DNA of 19,431 bases from Thermoanaerobacterales bacterium (GCA_012839145.1 DUNY01000436.1:1-19431); one strand, 5' to 3'; positions 1 to 8,633 are shown, counted from the first letter of the stretch. Translations and numbers: made by a program. Notes: generated from the letters alone by a model not told the origin.

Positions 1-23
1 AATTTGTTGGAGGTGCTTTTTTA

Positions 24-1697
24 TTGTCAAAAAATGAACAGAATAAGTTGCTTATTATCCCCTTGGGCGGCATGGGCGAAATAGGCAAAAATATGACCGT
101 TATACAGTATGGCAAGGAAATACTATTGATCGACTCAGGTTTGATGTTTCCCGAAGAAGAAATGCTCGGTATAGACATAGTAATCCCGGATATAACTTAT
201 CTTATAGAAAATAAAGAATATATAAAAGGGATTTTGATAACTCACGGCCATGAAGATCATATCGGAGCACTTCCTTATGTACTTCAACAGATAAATGCTC
301 CACTATATGGCACAAAATTGACTTTGGGTTTGGTAGAAGGCAAGCTGAGAGAAACAAAGCTAAAAAAGAGCAACATTTTCATGAATGTGATAAAACCACC
401 GACTACAGTTAAAATAGGCAGTTTTACAGTGGATTTTATCAGTGTTAATCACAGTATTCCCGATGCTGTGGGTCTTGCAATCCATACACCTGTAGGTATA
501 ATATGTCATACTGGAGATTTTAAACTGGACCAGACTCCCGTAAATGGAGAAAAAGCCGACCTTCACAAATTTGCGGAGCTTGGCTCAAAGGGCGTGCTTG
601 TGCTTATGTCTGATAGCACAAATGCCGAGCGGGAAGGCTACACCATGTCCGAAAAAGTAGTAGGGAGCACTATTGAAGATATATTCAGAACTTCTGAAGA
701 TCGCATTATTGTAGCAACCTTTGCATCAAATATACATCGTATTCAACAGATTTTTGATGCAGCTTATAAGAATGACAGAAAAGTTGCAGTGATAGGCAGA
801 AGCATGGTAAATGTAGTAAATACCGCTCTTGAATTGGGCTATCTTACTGTGGCAAAATCTCTATTGATGGACTTGGATGAACTGAATAGATTACCAAAAG
901 AAAAAGTTGTTATTATTACTACCGGAAGTCAAGGTGAACCTATGTCTGCATTAACCCGTATGGCTATGTCCGAGCATAAAAAGGTTGAAATTATGCCGGG
1001 AGATACGGTATTGATTTCAGCAAGTCCCATTCCAGGAAATGAAAAATTTGTAGCAAGAACTATTGACCACCTATTTAGACAAGGTGCCAATGTAATATAT
1101 GAAGCAATATCCGGTGTTCATGTTTCCGGCCATGCCAGTCAGGAAGAATTAAAGCTCACGCTTAATCTCGTAAGACCCAAGTTTTTTATTCCCATTCATG
1201 GGGAATATAGACATCTTATTCATCATGCACAGCTAGCTGCGGAAGTAGGGATTCCGCCGGAAAATATACTTATTGCAGAAAACGGAAGAGTTTTGGAGTT
1301 CACCAAAGATTCCGGTAAGATATCAGGAAGAGTTACTGCTGGTAAAGTCCTTGTTGACGGTCTTGGCGTAGGTGATGTGGGTAATATAGTTTTGAGAGAT
1401 CGTAGGCAGCTCTCACAGGATGGCATTTTAATTGTCGTTGTCACCATAGATAAGGAAACTACAGAAGTGATTGCAGGCCCGGATATAATATCCAGAGGTT
1501 TTGTTTATGTAAGGGAATCTGAGGAGCTTATGGAGCAAGCACGCGAAAAAGTTAAACAAGCCTTAAGAAAATGCATAGAAGAAGACATCAGTGAATGGTC
1601 GACAATAAAATCTCAAGTAAGAGAGCATTTAGGCAAGTTTTTATTTGAACAGACCCGAAGAAGGCCTATGATATTACCGATTATCATGGAAGTATGA
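24..1697 (+). CDS. rnj: Ribonuclease J (metallo-beta-lactamase/beta-CASP RNase)
   Basis: RNase J is a cytoplasmic zinc-dependent 5'-3' exonuclease and endonuclease for mRNA decay and rRNA maturation. The 557-residue length is normal for the family. The metallo-beta-lactamase motif HGHEDH is at residues 74-79, with further metal ligands at H143, H162 and D164 (HTGDF). The beta-CASP part includes SDSTNAEREG (about 196-205), SGHASQEEL (368-376) and PIHGEYRHL (390-398). The C-terminal domain, about residues 450-557, is complete. Translation starts at TTG 24 behind GGAGGTG at 9-15. Lying directly upstream of tepA, it matches the position of rnjB in Bacillus, but J1 and J2 cannot be separated by eye, so only the family name is given. 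A terminator overlaps its stop codon. The promoter lies outside the window. Confidence 0.96.
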   Translation: MSKNEQNKLLIIPLGGMGEIGKNMTVIQYGKEILLIDSGLMFPEEEMLGIDIVIPDITYLIENKEYIKGILITHGHEDHIGALPYVLQQINAPLYGTKLTLGLVEGKLRETKLKKSNIFMNVIKPPTTVKIGSFTVDFISVNHSIPDAVGLAIHTPVGIICHTGDFKLDQTPVNGEKADLHKFAELGSKGVLVLMSDSTNAEREGYTMSEKVVGSTIEDIFRTSEDRIIVATFASNIHRIQQIFDAAYKNDRKVAVIGRSMVNVVNTALELGYLTVAKSLLMDLDELNRLPKEKVVIITTGSQGEPMSALTRMAMSEHKKVEIMPGDTVLISASPIPGNEKFVARTIDHLFRQGANVIYEAISGVHVSGHASQEELKLTLNLVRPKFFIPIHGEYRHLIHHAQLAAEVGIPPENILIAENGRVLEFTKDSGKISGRVTAGKVLVDGLGVGDVGNIVLRDRRQLSQDGILIVVVTIDKETTEVIAGPDIISRGFVYVRESEELMEQAREKVKQALRKCIEEDISEWSTIKSQVREHLGKFLFEQTRRRPMILPIIMEV

Positions 1698-1721
1698 CAA
1701 AAATTTTGTCATACTTTTTTT
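1690..1721 (+). terminator. Intrinsic terminator of rnj
   Basis: A 12-bp stem AGTATGACAAAA / TTTTGTCATACT (1691-1702 with 1704-1715) has a one-base centre, so the apical pairs must open to form a loop. It runs into eight T residues (1714-1721). The left arm contains the rnj stop codon TGA at 1695-1697, so there is no 3' UTR to speak of. Confidence 0.88.
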
Positions 1722-1734
1722 GTATATTTATTAT
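1706..1734 (+). promoter_or_regulatory. Predicted sigma-A promoter for tepA-ylzJ
   Basis: TTGTCA (1706-1711), a 17-nt spacer and TATTAT (1729-1734) each match the sigma-A consensus at five of six positions. The -35 lies inside the right arm of the rnj terminator. Transcription would begin about 40 nt before tepA. Such AT-rich matches occur by chance, so confidence is moderate. Confidence 0.5.
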
Positions 1735-1778
1735 AAAACATCACAGAATAATCATAAACACTCTGGAAGGATGGTTTA

Positions 1779-2495
1779 ATGTTACAGTATGACGGATTTA
1801 TTTGCAACAAAATACCTTCTGAAAAACCAAATGATCAATCATCAACAGACCCTGTAGCCGATACATTGCAACAACTTGGCCAATTAGAGATACCGAAGAC
1901 GGAAAGCAATTTTCATTCAATAATCATAGTTGGACAAGTTGAAGGTCATTTAGTACTACCACCGCAGAATAAAACTACCAAATATGAGCATATCATTCCA
2001 CAACTGGTGGCAATTGAACAAAATCCCAAAATTGAAGGTTTATTGATTATACTAAATACAGTGGGGGGTGATGTGGAGGCAGGTCTAGCCATTGCAGAAA
2101 TGATCGTGAGTTTGACAAAACCCACCGTATCCTTAGTTTTGGGAGGAGGTCACAGCATTGGTGTACCTATTGCTGTGGCAAGTGATTATTCTTTCATTGC
2201 CGAAACAGCTACAATGACTATTCACCCTATACGGCTTACAGGCCTCGTAATAGGTGTGCCTCAGACTTACGAATATCTGGATAAAATGCAGGACAGAGTC
2301 ATTAAATTCGTCATAGAGCATTCAAATATTGATGAGCAATCTTTTAGGGAATTGATGTTTAGTACCGGTAAACTTGCCAGGGACATAGGAACTGTACTAG
2401 TTGGCTCTGATGCGGTAAAATTCGGATTAATTGACGAGGTGGGAGGTATAGGTGCAGCAGTAAAAAAATTGGAAGAAATGATAAAAAGCAGATAA
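1779..2495 (+). CDS. tepA: TepA/YmfB, ClpP-class serine protease
   Basis: This is a ClpP-fold serine protease of the TepA (YmfB) family. In Bacillus the family is described both as a translocation-enhancing protein and as a ClpP-like protease linked to degradation of small acid-soluble spore proteins at germination. The catalytic triad can be placed: Ser126 in GGHSIG, His149 in MTIHPIR and Asp202 in LARDIG. The oxyanion/substrate strand [13 protein letters not shown] is at 93-105. The N-terminal 45 residues are polar and precede the ClpP core. Length is 238 residues, typical for TepA and longer than housekeeping ClpP. The start is ATG 1779 with GGAAGG at 1765-1770; an ATG at 1771 is out of frame. 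ylzJ follows after 10 nt and its ribosome binding site overlaps this stop codon region. Confidence 0.9.
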   Translation: MLQYDGFICNKIPSEKPNDQSSTDPVADTLQQLGQLEIPKTESNFHSIIIVGQVEGHLVLPPQNKTTKYEHIIPQLVAIEQNPKIEGLLIILNTVGGDVEAGLAIAEMIVSLTKPTVSLVLGGGHSIGVPIAVASDYSFIAETATMTIHPIRLTGLVIGVPQTYEYLDKMQDRVIKFVIEHSNIDEQSFRELMFSTGKLARDIGTVLVGSDAVKFGLIDEVGGIGAAVKKLEEMIKSR

Positions 2496-2505
2496 GGTGA
2501 TTTAA

Positions 2506-2721
2506 TTGCTATTGTATACATTAATGCCTTTAGAAACAGTGCTTGAGGGAATTGACAAAAAGTATGAATATAAAGAAATTGACGTTGATGGTGTTACATT
2601 AGTTGTAGAATCAGTAGGTATAAATCAAGGGAAGATAGTCCGACTACTCAGCAGTGATCCGCAGGATTATTTAAATCCAAGCTTTTCACCAGGAAAAATA
2701 ATAACGTTTTCGTATAAATAG
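2506..2721 (+). CDS. ylzJ: YlzJ-like small conserved protein
   Basis: This is a 71-residue protein of the YlzJ-like family, whose function is unknown. It is recognised from its opening (LLYTLMPLETVLEG, residues 2-15), its length and its fixed place right after tepA. It is predicted soluble with no membrane segment; the sequence alternates charged and beta-forming stretches and ends PGKIITFSYK. Translation begins at TTG 2506, with AAGGTG (2494-2499) as the ribosome binding site 6 nt upstream. The site sits on the tepA stop codon, so the two are probably translationally coupled. Conserved neighbourhood suggests a role with TepA in sporulation or germination, which is inference only. Confidence 0.82.
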   Translation: MLLYTLMPLETVLEGIDKKYEYKEIDVDGVTLVVESVGINQGKIVRLLSSDPQDYLNPSFSPGKIITFSYK

Positions 2722-2737
2722 GCCTTAGGGCCTTTTT
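2720..2737 (+). terminator. Weak intrinsic terminator after ylzJ
   Basis: AGGCC (2720-2724) pairs with GGCCT (2729-2733) around a 4-nt loop, followed by TTTTT (2733-2737). The stem begins inside the ylzJ stop codon. At five base pairs it is short and probably leaky. Confidence 0.55.
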
Positions 2738-2762
2738 ATAATTTGTAAAAACATGCTATTAT
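2735..2762 (+). promoter_or_regulatory. Possible extended -10 promoter for ftsK/spoIIIE
   Basis: TTTATA (2735-2740), a 16-nt spacer and TATTAT (2757-2762) preceded by TGC (2754-2756) form a plausible extended -10 promoter. It would give a leader of roughly 115 nt containing the hairpin at 2806-2826. The -35 overlaps the U-tract of the previous terminator and is weak (4 of 6). Confidence 0.4.
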
Positions 2763-2805
2763 AAATAACCTAACTTTAAATATTTATATTTCTTTCATTT
2801 TTAAA

Positions 2806-2826
2806 GCTTCGTGCGGAAGCCTTTTT
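2806..2826 (+). terminator. Terminator-like hairpin upstream of ftsK
   Basis: GCTTC (2806-2810) pairs with GAAGC (2816-2820) around GTGCG, followed by C and TTTTT (2822-2826). It is either a second stop for the tepA-ylzJ transcript or, if the promoter at 2735-2762 is real, an attenuator in the ftsK leader. Its right arm repeats GCCTTTTTATA, also present at 2730-2740. Confidence 0.5.
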
Positions 2827-2885
2827 ATATAACAAGAAAGGATTTTTAAAAAATATGGAGAATAAAATTATTGAGGTGTAACGAA

Positions 2886-5054
2886 ATGGCTAAATCAACA
2901 CAAAATATAAAAAATAATATAAGATGGGAAATCAACGGTCTACTTTTAATTAGTTTCGGTGTACTTGGTTTTTTTTCGATATATACAAATGCCGTGGGGG
3001 CGGTGGGAAGGTTTATAAGCAAAAACCTAAAAGGATTTTCCGGTCAAGCAGCTGTATTAATACCGATACTGATAATTTTAGCAGGCATATACTGCTTGTA
3101 TTATAAGAAAAAGCCAAGAATGTCTTTTCGAATTATTGGGCTTATTGTTATTTTTTCAGTGGTAGTTTTTTTGTTTCATTTAAAAACTCATGCAACTTTG
3201 CTTGATATGAATTTCATTGAGAGATTAAGGGAAAGTGCAGATATGGGCAACGAAGGAATTGGGGGAGGAATTTTAGGCGAAACTGGTTTATCACTGTTAA
3301 TAAGCACTTTTGGTACCACAGGTTCAACGATTCTTATGATCACCTTTATAATAATTGGGATTATTTTAGTTACTGGAAAACCAATAACTGTTATAGCTAA
3401 AAAAATAAAACTGCCACAAAAAAACAAAAACATTCCCATAAATCCACCGACGCAGAACGATAAAATAAAAGTCGTAAATAATACAACGATGGAGGATTTA
3501 CCTTCAGTTTATCACTGCAACAGCCTAGAAACAGAGAAAAACGCAGCCTTAGACAAACAGAAAGAAAAACAAACAGAAAAGCCCAAGAAAGAAAAGGATG
3601 CTGGAGAAGATTCGATTATTATAAATGATGACAGTGAAGGAGAAATAGAGTACAAACTGCCTCCGTTATCTTTGCTTCGTAAAAGCACCACAAAACAAAG
3701 CGGTTTTAGTGAAAGAGAATTATTAAATAATGCACAAGTTCTAGAAAATACACTTAAAAGTTTTGGATTGCAGGCGAAAGTAATACAAGTAAATTGCGGT
3801 CCGACTATAACGAGATTTGAAATTCAGCCGTCACCGGGTATAAAGGTCAGTAGGATTGTAAGCTTAGCTGATGATATAGCCTTAAGTTTAGCAGCGTCAG
3901 ATGTGAGAATTGAGGCTCCTATTCCTGGTAAAGCGGCAATCGGCATTGAAGTTCCGAATAAAAAGAAGTCTCCTGTATATTTAAGAGATGTATTAGAATC
4001 GGAGGAATTTAATACATCTGCATCTAAGCTTACTATAGCTTTAGGCAAGGACATCGGTGGCAATCCTGTGGTTACCGATCTATCAGAAATGCCCCACCTT
4101 TTAATTGCTGGGGCTACCGGATCGGGAAAAAGCGTTTGCATAAATACCATTATATCCAGTATTTTATATAAAGCGCATCCAAATAAAGTAAAATTTATGA
4201 TGGTAGATCCCAAAGTGGTGGAACTGGCTGTATATGACGGTATTCCTCACCTATTAACTCCTGTAGTTACCGACGCTAAAAAAGCAGCTATAGCTCTAAA
4301 CTGGATGGTAACGGAAATGGAAAGAAGGTATCAGACCTTTGCTGAGGAAGGTGTTCGTGACATTACCAGGTACAATGAATTAAATGACGAAAAACCGATG
4401 CCGAAGATATTGGTAATAATAGATGAATTAGCTGATTTAATGATGATTTCTCCAAGAGAAGTAGAGGACAGTATATGCAGACTTGCTCAGATGGCAAGAG
4501 CTGCTGGCATACATTTGGTTGTAGCTACGCAAAGACCTTCAGTAGATATAATTACCGGTTTGATTAAAGCCAATATTCCGTCCAGAATATCCTTTGCGGT
4601 CTCTTCTCAAGTGGATTCCAGAACTATTTTAGATATCTCCGGTGCCGAAAAACTCCTTGGTAAGGGTGATATGCTTTTCTTTCCCGTAGGGGCTTCCAAA
4701 CCTACCAGAATCCAAGGAGCTTACATATCTGAGGAAGAAGTGGAAAAACTAGTTAATTATAGTAAAAAACAAAAAAAACCCACCTATGAAAAGAATCTAT
4801 CCGATTTTAATGAAATAGAGCTTGAGAAGAAACATGAGGATACTGATGAACTATTTCAAGAAGCAGTATCAGTGATCCTGGACAGTGGTCAGGCTTCTAT
4901 CTCCATGCTTCAGCGACGGTTAAGAATAGGATATGCACGAGCGGCTAGACTTATAGATGACATGGAACAACGAGGGATAGTAGGTGGTTTTGAAGGTACC
5001 AAACCCAGAGAAATACTAATTACTAGGGAACAATTTGAAAAAAATATTAATTAG
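2886..5054 (+). CDS. ftsK: DNA translocase FtsK/SpoIIIE
   Basis: This is the membrane-anchored hexameric DNA pump that clears chromosomal DNA from the closing septum in division or sporulation. The N-terminus carries four hydrophobic segments within about the first 165 residues, followed by a charged linker rich in K, E and Q. The RecA-like motor has Walker A GATGSGKS (409-416) and Walker B ILVIIDE with D513 and E514. The C-terminal gamma winged-helix domain, from about residue 655, reads DNA polarity sequences ([20 protein letters not shown]). Length is 722 residues from ATG 2886, normal for SpoIIIE/FtsK. That ATG is chosen because GAGGTG (2873-2878) sits 7 nt upstream; a TTG at 2871 would overlap this site. 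Whether it serves mainly division or sporulation cannot be told; the symbol spoIIIE would be equally fair. Confidence 0.95.
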   Translation: MAKSTQNIKNNIRWEINGLLLISFGVLGFFSIYTNAVGAVGRFISKNLKGFSGQAAVLIPILIILAGIYCLYYKKKPRMSFRIIGLIVIFSVVVFLFHLKTHATLLDMNFIERLRESADMGNEGIGGGILGETGLSLLISTFGTTGSTILMITFIIIGIILVTGKPITVIAKKIKLPQKNKNIPINPPTQNDKIKVVNNTTMEDLPSVYHCNSLETEKNAALDKQKEKQTEKPKKEKDAGEDSIIINDDSEGEIEYKLPPLSLLRKSTTKQSGFSERELLNNAQVLENTLKSFGLQAKVIQVNCGPTITRFEIQPSPGIKVSRIVSLADDIALSLAASDVRIEAPIPGKAAIGIEVPNKKKSPVYLRDVLESEEFNTSASKLTIALGKDIGGNPVVTDLSEMPHLLIAGATGSGKSVCINTIISSILYKAHPNKVKFMMVDPKVVELAVYDGIPHLLTPVVTDAKKAAIALNWMVTEMERRYQTFAEEGVRDITRYNELNDEKPMPKILVIIDELADLMMISPREVEDSICRLAQMARAAGIHLVVATQRPSVDIITGLIKANIPSRISFAVSSQVDSRTILDISGAEKLLGKGDMLFFPVGASKPTRIQGAYISEEEVEKLVNYSKKQKKPTYEKNLSDFNEIELEKKHEDTDELFQEAVSVILDSGQASISMLQRRLRIGYARAARLIDDMEQRGIVGGFEGTKPREILITREQFEKNIN

Positions 5055-5140
5055 TATTGTCCTAATTTGGAATGCTATACCCTCAAAGATGTAATATTTT
5101 ACAGTTGACTTGGGAATATAAAAACAGGGGGGTGGAATAA

Positions 5141-5965
5141 TTGGGTTTTGAAATTGGTGATATAAAAGGTCCTAAAGAACTGGGTAAATATTTAAAGAAC
5201 GTGAGAGAGGATTCTCATGTATCAATGGAACAAATACAAAAGGAGACAAAAATAAGGGGGAAATATATAGCAGCTATTGAAAAAGGCGACTTCTCCGCAA
5301 TACCGGGCGGTGATGTTTATATCAGGGGTTTTTTGAGACTATATGCTGATGCTGTTGGACTTGACTCTGAAACCATGATTGAATGTTATAAAAAGATAAG
5401 AGGTGAACCGGAGGAAGAGGAACTTTCGCTCTTGCCATTGACGGACTCGGCAAAATATGATAATTCGAGAATCAAATCAAGTTATAAGAAAATGGGTGTC
5501 GCAATCTTCGCGGCAGTTTTCATACTTTTTGCCATACTATCAATACGAGCTTTCAAGATGAAAAATACTTTACAAAAACCTGACCCGCCAATTACTCAAA
5601 ATCTACCTGTTGAGGAAATCAAAAAAACTCCTATTGAAGATCCTATCCCTGTTGTAGAAGATAAAGAAGTAATGGTTGAAGTTACAGAAGATTCAAGAGC
5701 AAAAACCGTATATATAATAGATGCTGATTTTATAGAAGTAACCTTGACTATTACCGATAACCGATGTTGGATTTACGTTAGCAAGGACGGTACCATGGAT
5801 TTCGAAGGTACTTTAAGTGCAGGGGAAACAAAGACTTGGAAAGCGGAAAAAAATATTGACATAAGAATTGGCAATCCTGCAGTGATAAATCTAGTCATAA
5901 ATGGTAAAGACCTCGGAAATTTAAAAGGTCCAGCCCGAAACTTTATTTTTGAAAGAAGGACTTAA
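5141..5965 (+). CDS. RodZ-like HTH membrane protein (HTH_25/DUF4115)
   Basis: This is a bitopic protein of the RodZ/YmfM type. In bacteria, RodZ links the cytoskeleton to cell-shape control. An Xre-like HTH_25 domain occupies residues about 12-80 (LGKYLKNVREDSHVSMEQIQ and the conserved FSAIPGGDVYIRGFLRLYA region). One transmembrane helix spans about 118-138 (MGVAIFAAVFILFAILSIRAF). A proline/acid-rich linker (145-185) leads to a C-terminal beta domain of DUF4115 type (190-272), predicted extracytoplasmic. Start is TTG 5141 with an unusually G-rich site AGGGGGGTGG at 5126-5134. It lies 86 nt downstream of ftsK with no convincing promoter between, and the same order (ftsK region, ymfM, pgsA) is seen in other Firmicutes. 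Its stop codon lies in a long hairpin loop. Confidence 0.85.
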   Translation: MGFEIGDIKGPKELGKYLKNVREDSHVSMEQIQKETKIRGKYIAAIEKGDFSAIPGGDVYIRGFLRLYADAVGLDSETMIECYKKIRGEPEEEELSLLPLTDSAKYDNSRIKSSYKKMGVAIFAAVFILFAILSIRAFKMKNTLQKPDPPITQNLPVEEIKKTPIEDPIPVVEDKEVMVEVTEDSRAKTVYIIDADFIEVTLTITDNRCWIYVSKDGTMDFEGTLSAGETKTWKAEKNIDIRIGNPAVINLVINGKDLGNLKGPARNFIFERRT

Positions 5966-5980
5966 AAGTTCTTCTTTCAA
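5949..5980 (+). other. 13-bp hairpin over the rodZ-like stop codon, no U-tract
   Basis: TTGAAAGAAGGAC (5949-5961) pairs with GTTCTTCTTTCAA (5968-5980), 13 pairs including one G-U, around the loop TTAAAA. The stop codon TAA (5963-5965) is in the loop. The sequence after it is TCTAATTAAAAC, not a T-run, so it is not a standard intrinsic terminator on either strand. It may stabilise the 3' end or mark a processing site. Confidence 0.6.
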
Positions 5981-6045
5981 TCTAATTAAAACTTTTCCAA
6001 CAGATGATATCATTATATTATGAAAATTACATTAAAATGTACATC

Positions 6046-6074
6046 TTTACACTTTGGTGAAGAATAGGTATACT
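6046..6074 (+). promoter_or_regulatory. Predicted sigma-A promoter for rimO-pgsA
   Basis: TTTACA (6046-6051), an exact 17-nt spacer and TATACT (6069-6074) match consensus at five of six positions in each box. The start of transcription would be near 6081, about 36 nt before the rimO start codon. Confidence 0.7.
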
Positions 6075-6116
6075 TAAATAGTATTAATATAATTACAAAT
6101 TATTCGGAGGAGCAAA

Positions 6117-7445
6117 TTGTCAGTAAAAATAGGTTTTATATCTCTTGGTTGCGATAAGAACCTTGTAGATTCGGAATATATGCTGGGTATCCTTAAAAAG
6201 AACAATTATACAATTACAAATAACAAAAATGAAGCTGAAATAATCATAATCAACACCTGTGGTTTTATCGAAGAGGCAAAGCAGGAGTCCATAGATACGA
6301 TTTTAGAAATGGCCCAGCTTAAAAAACTTGGTAAATTAAAATTGCTCATTGCAACAGGATGCCTTTCCCAACGGTATAAAGGCGAATTACTTAAGGAAAT
6401 ACCGGAACTTGATGCAGTTATCGGCACGGGAGATTTTTACAAAATAAGTACAGTGATTAAACAGCTGGAATCAAATAAAATCATCCTTACCGAAAATAAG
6501 AGTTTTATAGATTATGATGTTCACAGCCGTGTCAGAATTTACCCATACACTTCTTTTGTAAAAATAGCGGAGGGATGTGATAATTGTTGCTCATATTGTG
6601 CGATTCCTCAAATAAAAGGTCCTTACAAAAGCCGAAGCATTGCTGCAATAAAAGAAGAAGTAGGAACTCTAGTTAACGAAGGTGTTAAAGAAATAAATTT
6701 AGTGGCTCAGGATACGACAAACTATGGGAGTGATATTTATGGCGAGCCTTCACTACCTCAGTTGTTGCAAGAACTGATAAAAACAGATGGCGAATATTTG
6801 ATAAGGGTTCTTTATGCATATCCAACAAACATCGATGATCAATTGTTAAATGTAATGAAAAACAGTAATAAAATAGCAGACTATCTCGATATACCGTTAC
6901 AACATTTTAATAATAGGATATTAAAACTTATGAATAGGCCAACCGATAGTCAATCAATAATGAGGATTATTGACAATATTAGAAATCAGCTGCCGGAAAT
7001 TACCTTAAGAACAACATTTATAGTAGGCTTTCCTACGGAAACTGAAACAGAGTATAAACAACTGTTTGACTTTATAAAACGATATAAATTCGACAAAGTC
7101 GGAGTTTTTAAATATTCCAGAGAAGAGGGAACACTTGCTGCCACGTTGACCCCACAGATATCTATGAAGACTAAGCAGAGACGATATAAGGAGATAATGG
7201 AGCTGCAAAAAACCATCTCAAAAAGAAGAAATCAAAGATTTAAGGGAAAGGTTCTAAAAGTTTTGGTAGAGGGATATGACCGAAAAAATAGCCTATATAT
7301 CGGTCGTTCAGAGAATGATGCTCCATTTGTGGACGGATTGATTAAAGTAACAAACAGCGATTGTGTAGTTGGGCAGATTTATCCTGTGAGGATTTTAGAA
7401 ACCTATGAATATGATTTATTAGGAGAGGTGCTAAATGAAAATTAA
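6117..7445 (+). CDS. rimO: Ribosomal protein S12 methylthiotransferase RimO
   Basis: RimO is a radical SAM enzyme with two iron-sulfur clusters that adds a methylthio group to the conserved aspartate of ribosomal protein S12. The N-terminal MTTase domain carries cluster ligands C12, C48 and C82. The radical SAM ligands C154, C158 and C161 lie in EGCDNCCSYCAIP, a RimO-type signature. A TRAM domain fills about 375-442. Length (442 residues) is standard. Translation starts at TTG 6117 behind GGAGG (6106-6110). Its last 11 nt overlap pgsA in another frame, which indicates translational coupling, and the rimO-pgsA pair is a known arrangement in clostridia. MiaB is a related alternative, but the opening KIGFISLGCDKNLVDSE is typical of RimO. 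Confidence 0.95.
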   Translation: MSVKIGFISLGCDKNLVDSEYMLGILKKNNYTITNNKNEAEIIIINTCGFIEEAKQESIDTILEMAQLKKLGKLKLLIATGCLSQRYKGELLKEIPELDAVIGTGDFYKISTVIKQLESNKIILTENKSFIDYDVHSRVRIYPYTSFVKIAEGCDNCCSYCAIPQIKGPYKSRSIAAIKEEVGTLVNEGVKEINLVAQDTTNYGSDIYGEPSLPQLLQELIKTDGEYLIRVLYAYPTNIDDQLLNVMKNSNKIADYLDIPLQHFNNRILKLMNRPTDSQSIMRIIDNIRNQLPEITLRTTFIVGFPTETETEYKQLFDFIKRYKFDKVGVFKYSREEGTLAATLTPQISMKTKQRRYKEIMELQKTISKRRNQRFKGKVLKVLVEGYDRKNSLYIGRSENDAPFVDGLIKVTNSDCVVGQIYPVRILETYEYDLLGEVLNEN

Positions 7446-7977
7446 TTTACCGAATAAGATTTCACTGTTAAGAGTTTTATTAGTACCTTTGTTTTTATTC
7501 TTAGTACTCGGAAATACAAAATATGGTATTTATTTGTCAACGGCTGTATTCATAATAGCTGCATGCACTGATGGTATAGACGGGCATATTGCGAGGACCA
7601 CAAATCAAGTTACAAAGCTTGGAAAATTCTTGGATCCCTTGGCTGATAAATTTCTTATCACTGCCGCAATCATAGCGTTAGTTCAATTGAATAAGATTCC
7701 CGGATGGATCGCCTTTGTTATAATAAGTCGCGATTTAATGGTTGATGTATTGAGAATGTTGGCTGCTTCCGAAGGGGTGGTTATTCACGCCAGTTATTTG
7801 GGTAAGTTTAAAACTACAGTTCAAATAATTGCTGTAGTATCATTACTTTTGGATAATTACCCTTTTCATCTAATAAATTTCCCATTCAGCTATGTAACTT
7901 TGTATATTGCTTTGATATTAACTGTCGCATCAGGCCTTGATTATTTGAACAAAAGCTTGGTGTTTATTAAGAATTAG
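7435..7977 (+). CDS. pgsA: CDP-diacylglycerol-glycerol-3-phosphate 3-phosphatidyltransferase
   Basis: PgsA makes phosphatidylglycerophosphate from CDP-diacylglycerol and glycerol-3-phosphate, the committed step to phosphatidylglycerol and cardiolipin in the membrane. The CDP-alcohol phosphotransferase motif DGxDGxxAR(x)8Gx3Dx3D is complete: D46, D49, G50, R54, G63, D67 and D71. Four to six hydrophobic helices cover most of the 180 residues. ATG 7435 is preceded by AGGAGAGGTG and lies inside the 3' end of rimO (11-nt overlap). A very strong terminator closes the unit. The next gene in many Firmicutes, cinA, is here displaced by two inserted genes. Confidence 0.93.
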   Translation: MKINLPNKISLLRVLLVPLFLFLVLGNTKYGIYLSTAVFIIAACTDGIDGHIARTTNQVTKLGKFLDPLADKFLITAAIIALVQLNKIPGWIAFVIISRDLMVDVLRMLAASEGVVIHASYLGKFKTTVQIIAVVSLLLDNYPFHLINFPFSYVTLYIALILTVASGLDYLNKSLVFIKN

Positions 7978-8005
7978 AAGGCATTACCAAAATGCCTTTT
8001 TTTTT
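7978..8005 (+). terminator. Intrinsic terminator of rimO-pgsA
   Basis: An 8-bp stem AAGGCATT (7978-7985) / AATGCCTT (7991-7998) with a 5-nt loop is followed by a run of nine T (7997-8005). It begins immediately after the pgsA stop codon. Confidence 0.92.
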
Positions 8006-8007
8006 GA

Positions 8008-8036
8008 AGGACAATCAAGAAATGGTATGCTATAAT
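8008..8036 (+). promoter_or_regulatory. Extended -10 promoter for the membrane protein/FtsH-like unit
   Basis: A perfect extended -10, TGC TATAAT (8028-8036), lies 17 nt after AGGACA (8008-8013), which matches the -35 consensus at four of six positions. It sits right after the pgsA terminator and about 36 nt before the next start codon. Confidence 0.72.
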
Positions 8037-8071
8037 AATATTATGTAAACAAATGTGAGGTGAAAATTCTA

Positions 8072-8608
8072 TTGGATATTGATAAAAATAAGATTTTTCG
8101 CATAGCGACCATTTCAATCGTGTTTTTAGCACTGATGCTAACTTTTCAGTGGTATTATGGGAAGAATGTTGTGACAAAAAAATTGCAAAGCGCACTGTTT
8201 CAAAACAAAAATATAGTTACAGCGGACATAACAAAAGAAAGGGAAAGGATTACGATATATCTCACCTTAAAAGATGTGGATAATTTAATGGAAGTATATA
8301 ACAACATATATGATGCAATAGAGCATCAGTTAAAGGGACAACCTTTTGAAGTGAAAATAATCAACAACGCAAATTCAGCTATAAAAGATTTATTCGATAA
8401 TGAGATCCAGTTTATAATGTACGAGGCTATACAGACCGGTAAGTATACCGAGATGAAGGCTAGACTGGATGAAATAAAAAATACAAAAATAGAAAAAAAC
8501 ATATCTGAGCCTTACGAAATAAAAGTTTTTATTGATACAAACAATCTTTACTTGCAAATAAAACACGGTAAATCCAATTTTTACAAGGTATTTAAACAAG
8601 AGACATAG
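8072..8608 (+). CDS. Unknown one-TM protein preceding FtsH-like protease
   Basis: I do not recognise this family. From TTG 8072 it is 178 residues: a short cytoplasmic start, one hydrophobic helix at about 8-28 (IATISIVFLALMLTF), then a soluble domain of mixed alpha/beta character with many K, E, N and I residues and no cysteines. There is no signal-peptidase site that I can see, so a membrane-anchored protein is likely. TTG 8072 is preferred because GAGGTG (8057-8062) is 9 nt upstream; a GTG at 8060 would lie within that site and has no site of its own. It heads a unit with its own promoter and is followed after 25 nt by the FtsH-like gene. A role as partner, adaptor or substrate of that protease is inference from position only. 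Confidence 0.75.
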   Translation: MDIDKNKIFRIATISIVFLALMLTFQWYYGKNVVTKKLQSALFQNKNIVTADITKERERITIYLTLKDVDNLMEVYNNIYDAIEHQLKGQPFEVKIINNANSAIKDLFDNEIQFIMYEAIQTGKYTEMKARLDEIKNTKIEKNISEPYEIKVFIDTNNLYLQIKHGKSNFYKVFKQET

Positions 8609-8633
8609 TGTAAAGAACGGGAGGGGAGAAGAA

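Noticed and set aside
2871..2885. TTG 2871 as the ftsK start
   Set aside because: It would place the strong GAGGTG site inside the coding sequence; ATG 2886 has ideal spacing to that site.
3824..4213. Reverse-strand open frame of 129 codons inside ftsK
   Set aside because: It lies wholly opposite a well-conserved motor domain, has no ribosome binding site and resembles no family; a shadow of codon bias. The same reasoning removes minus-strand frames at 8390-8767, 8822-9175, 9841-10197, 13345-13683 and 14363-14668.
5055..5140. Promoter for the rodZ-like gene (TGCTATACC at 5073-5081, TTGACT at 5105-5110)
   Set aside because: No -10/-35 pair has acceptable spacing; the gene is more likely read from ftsK.
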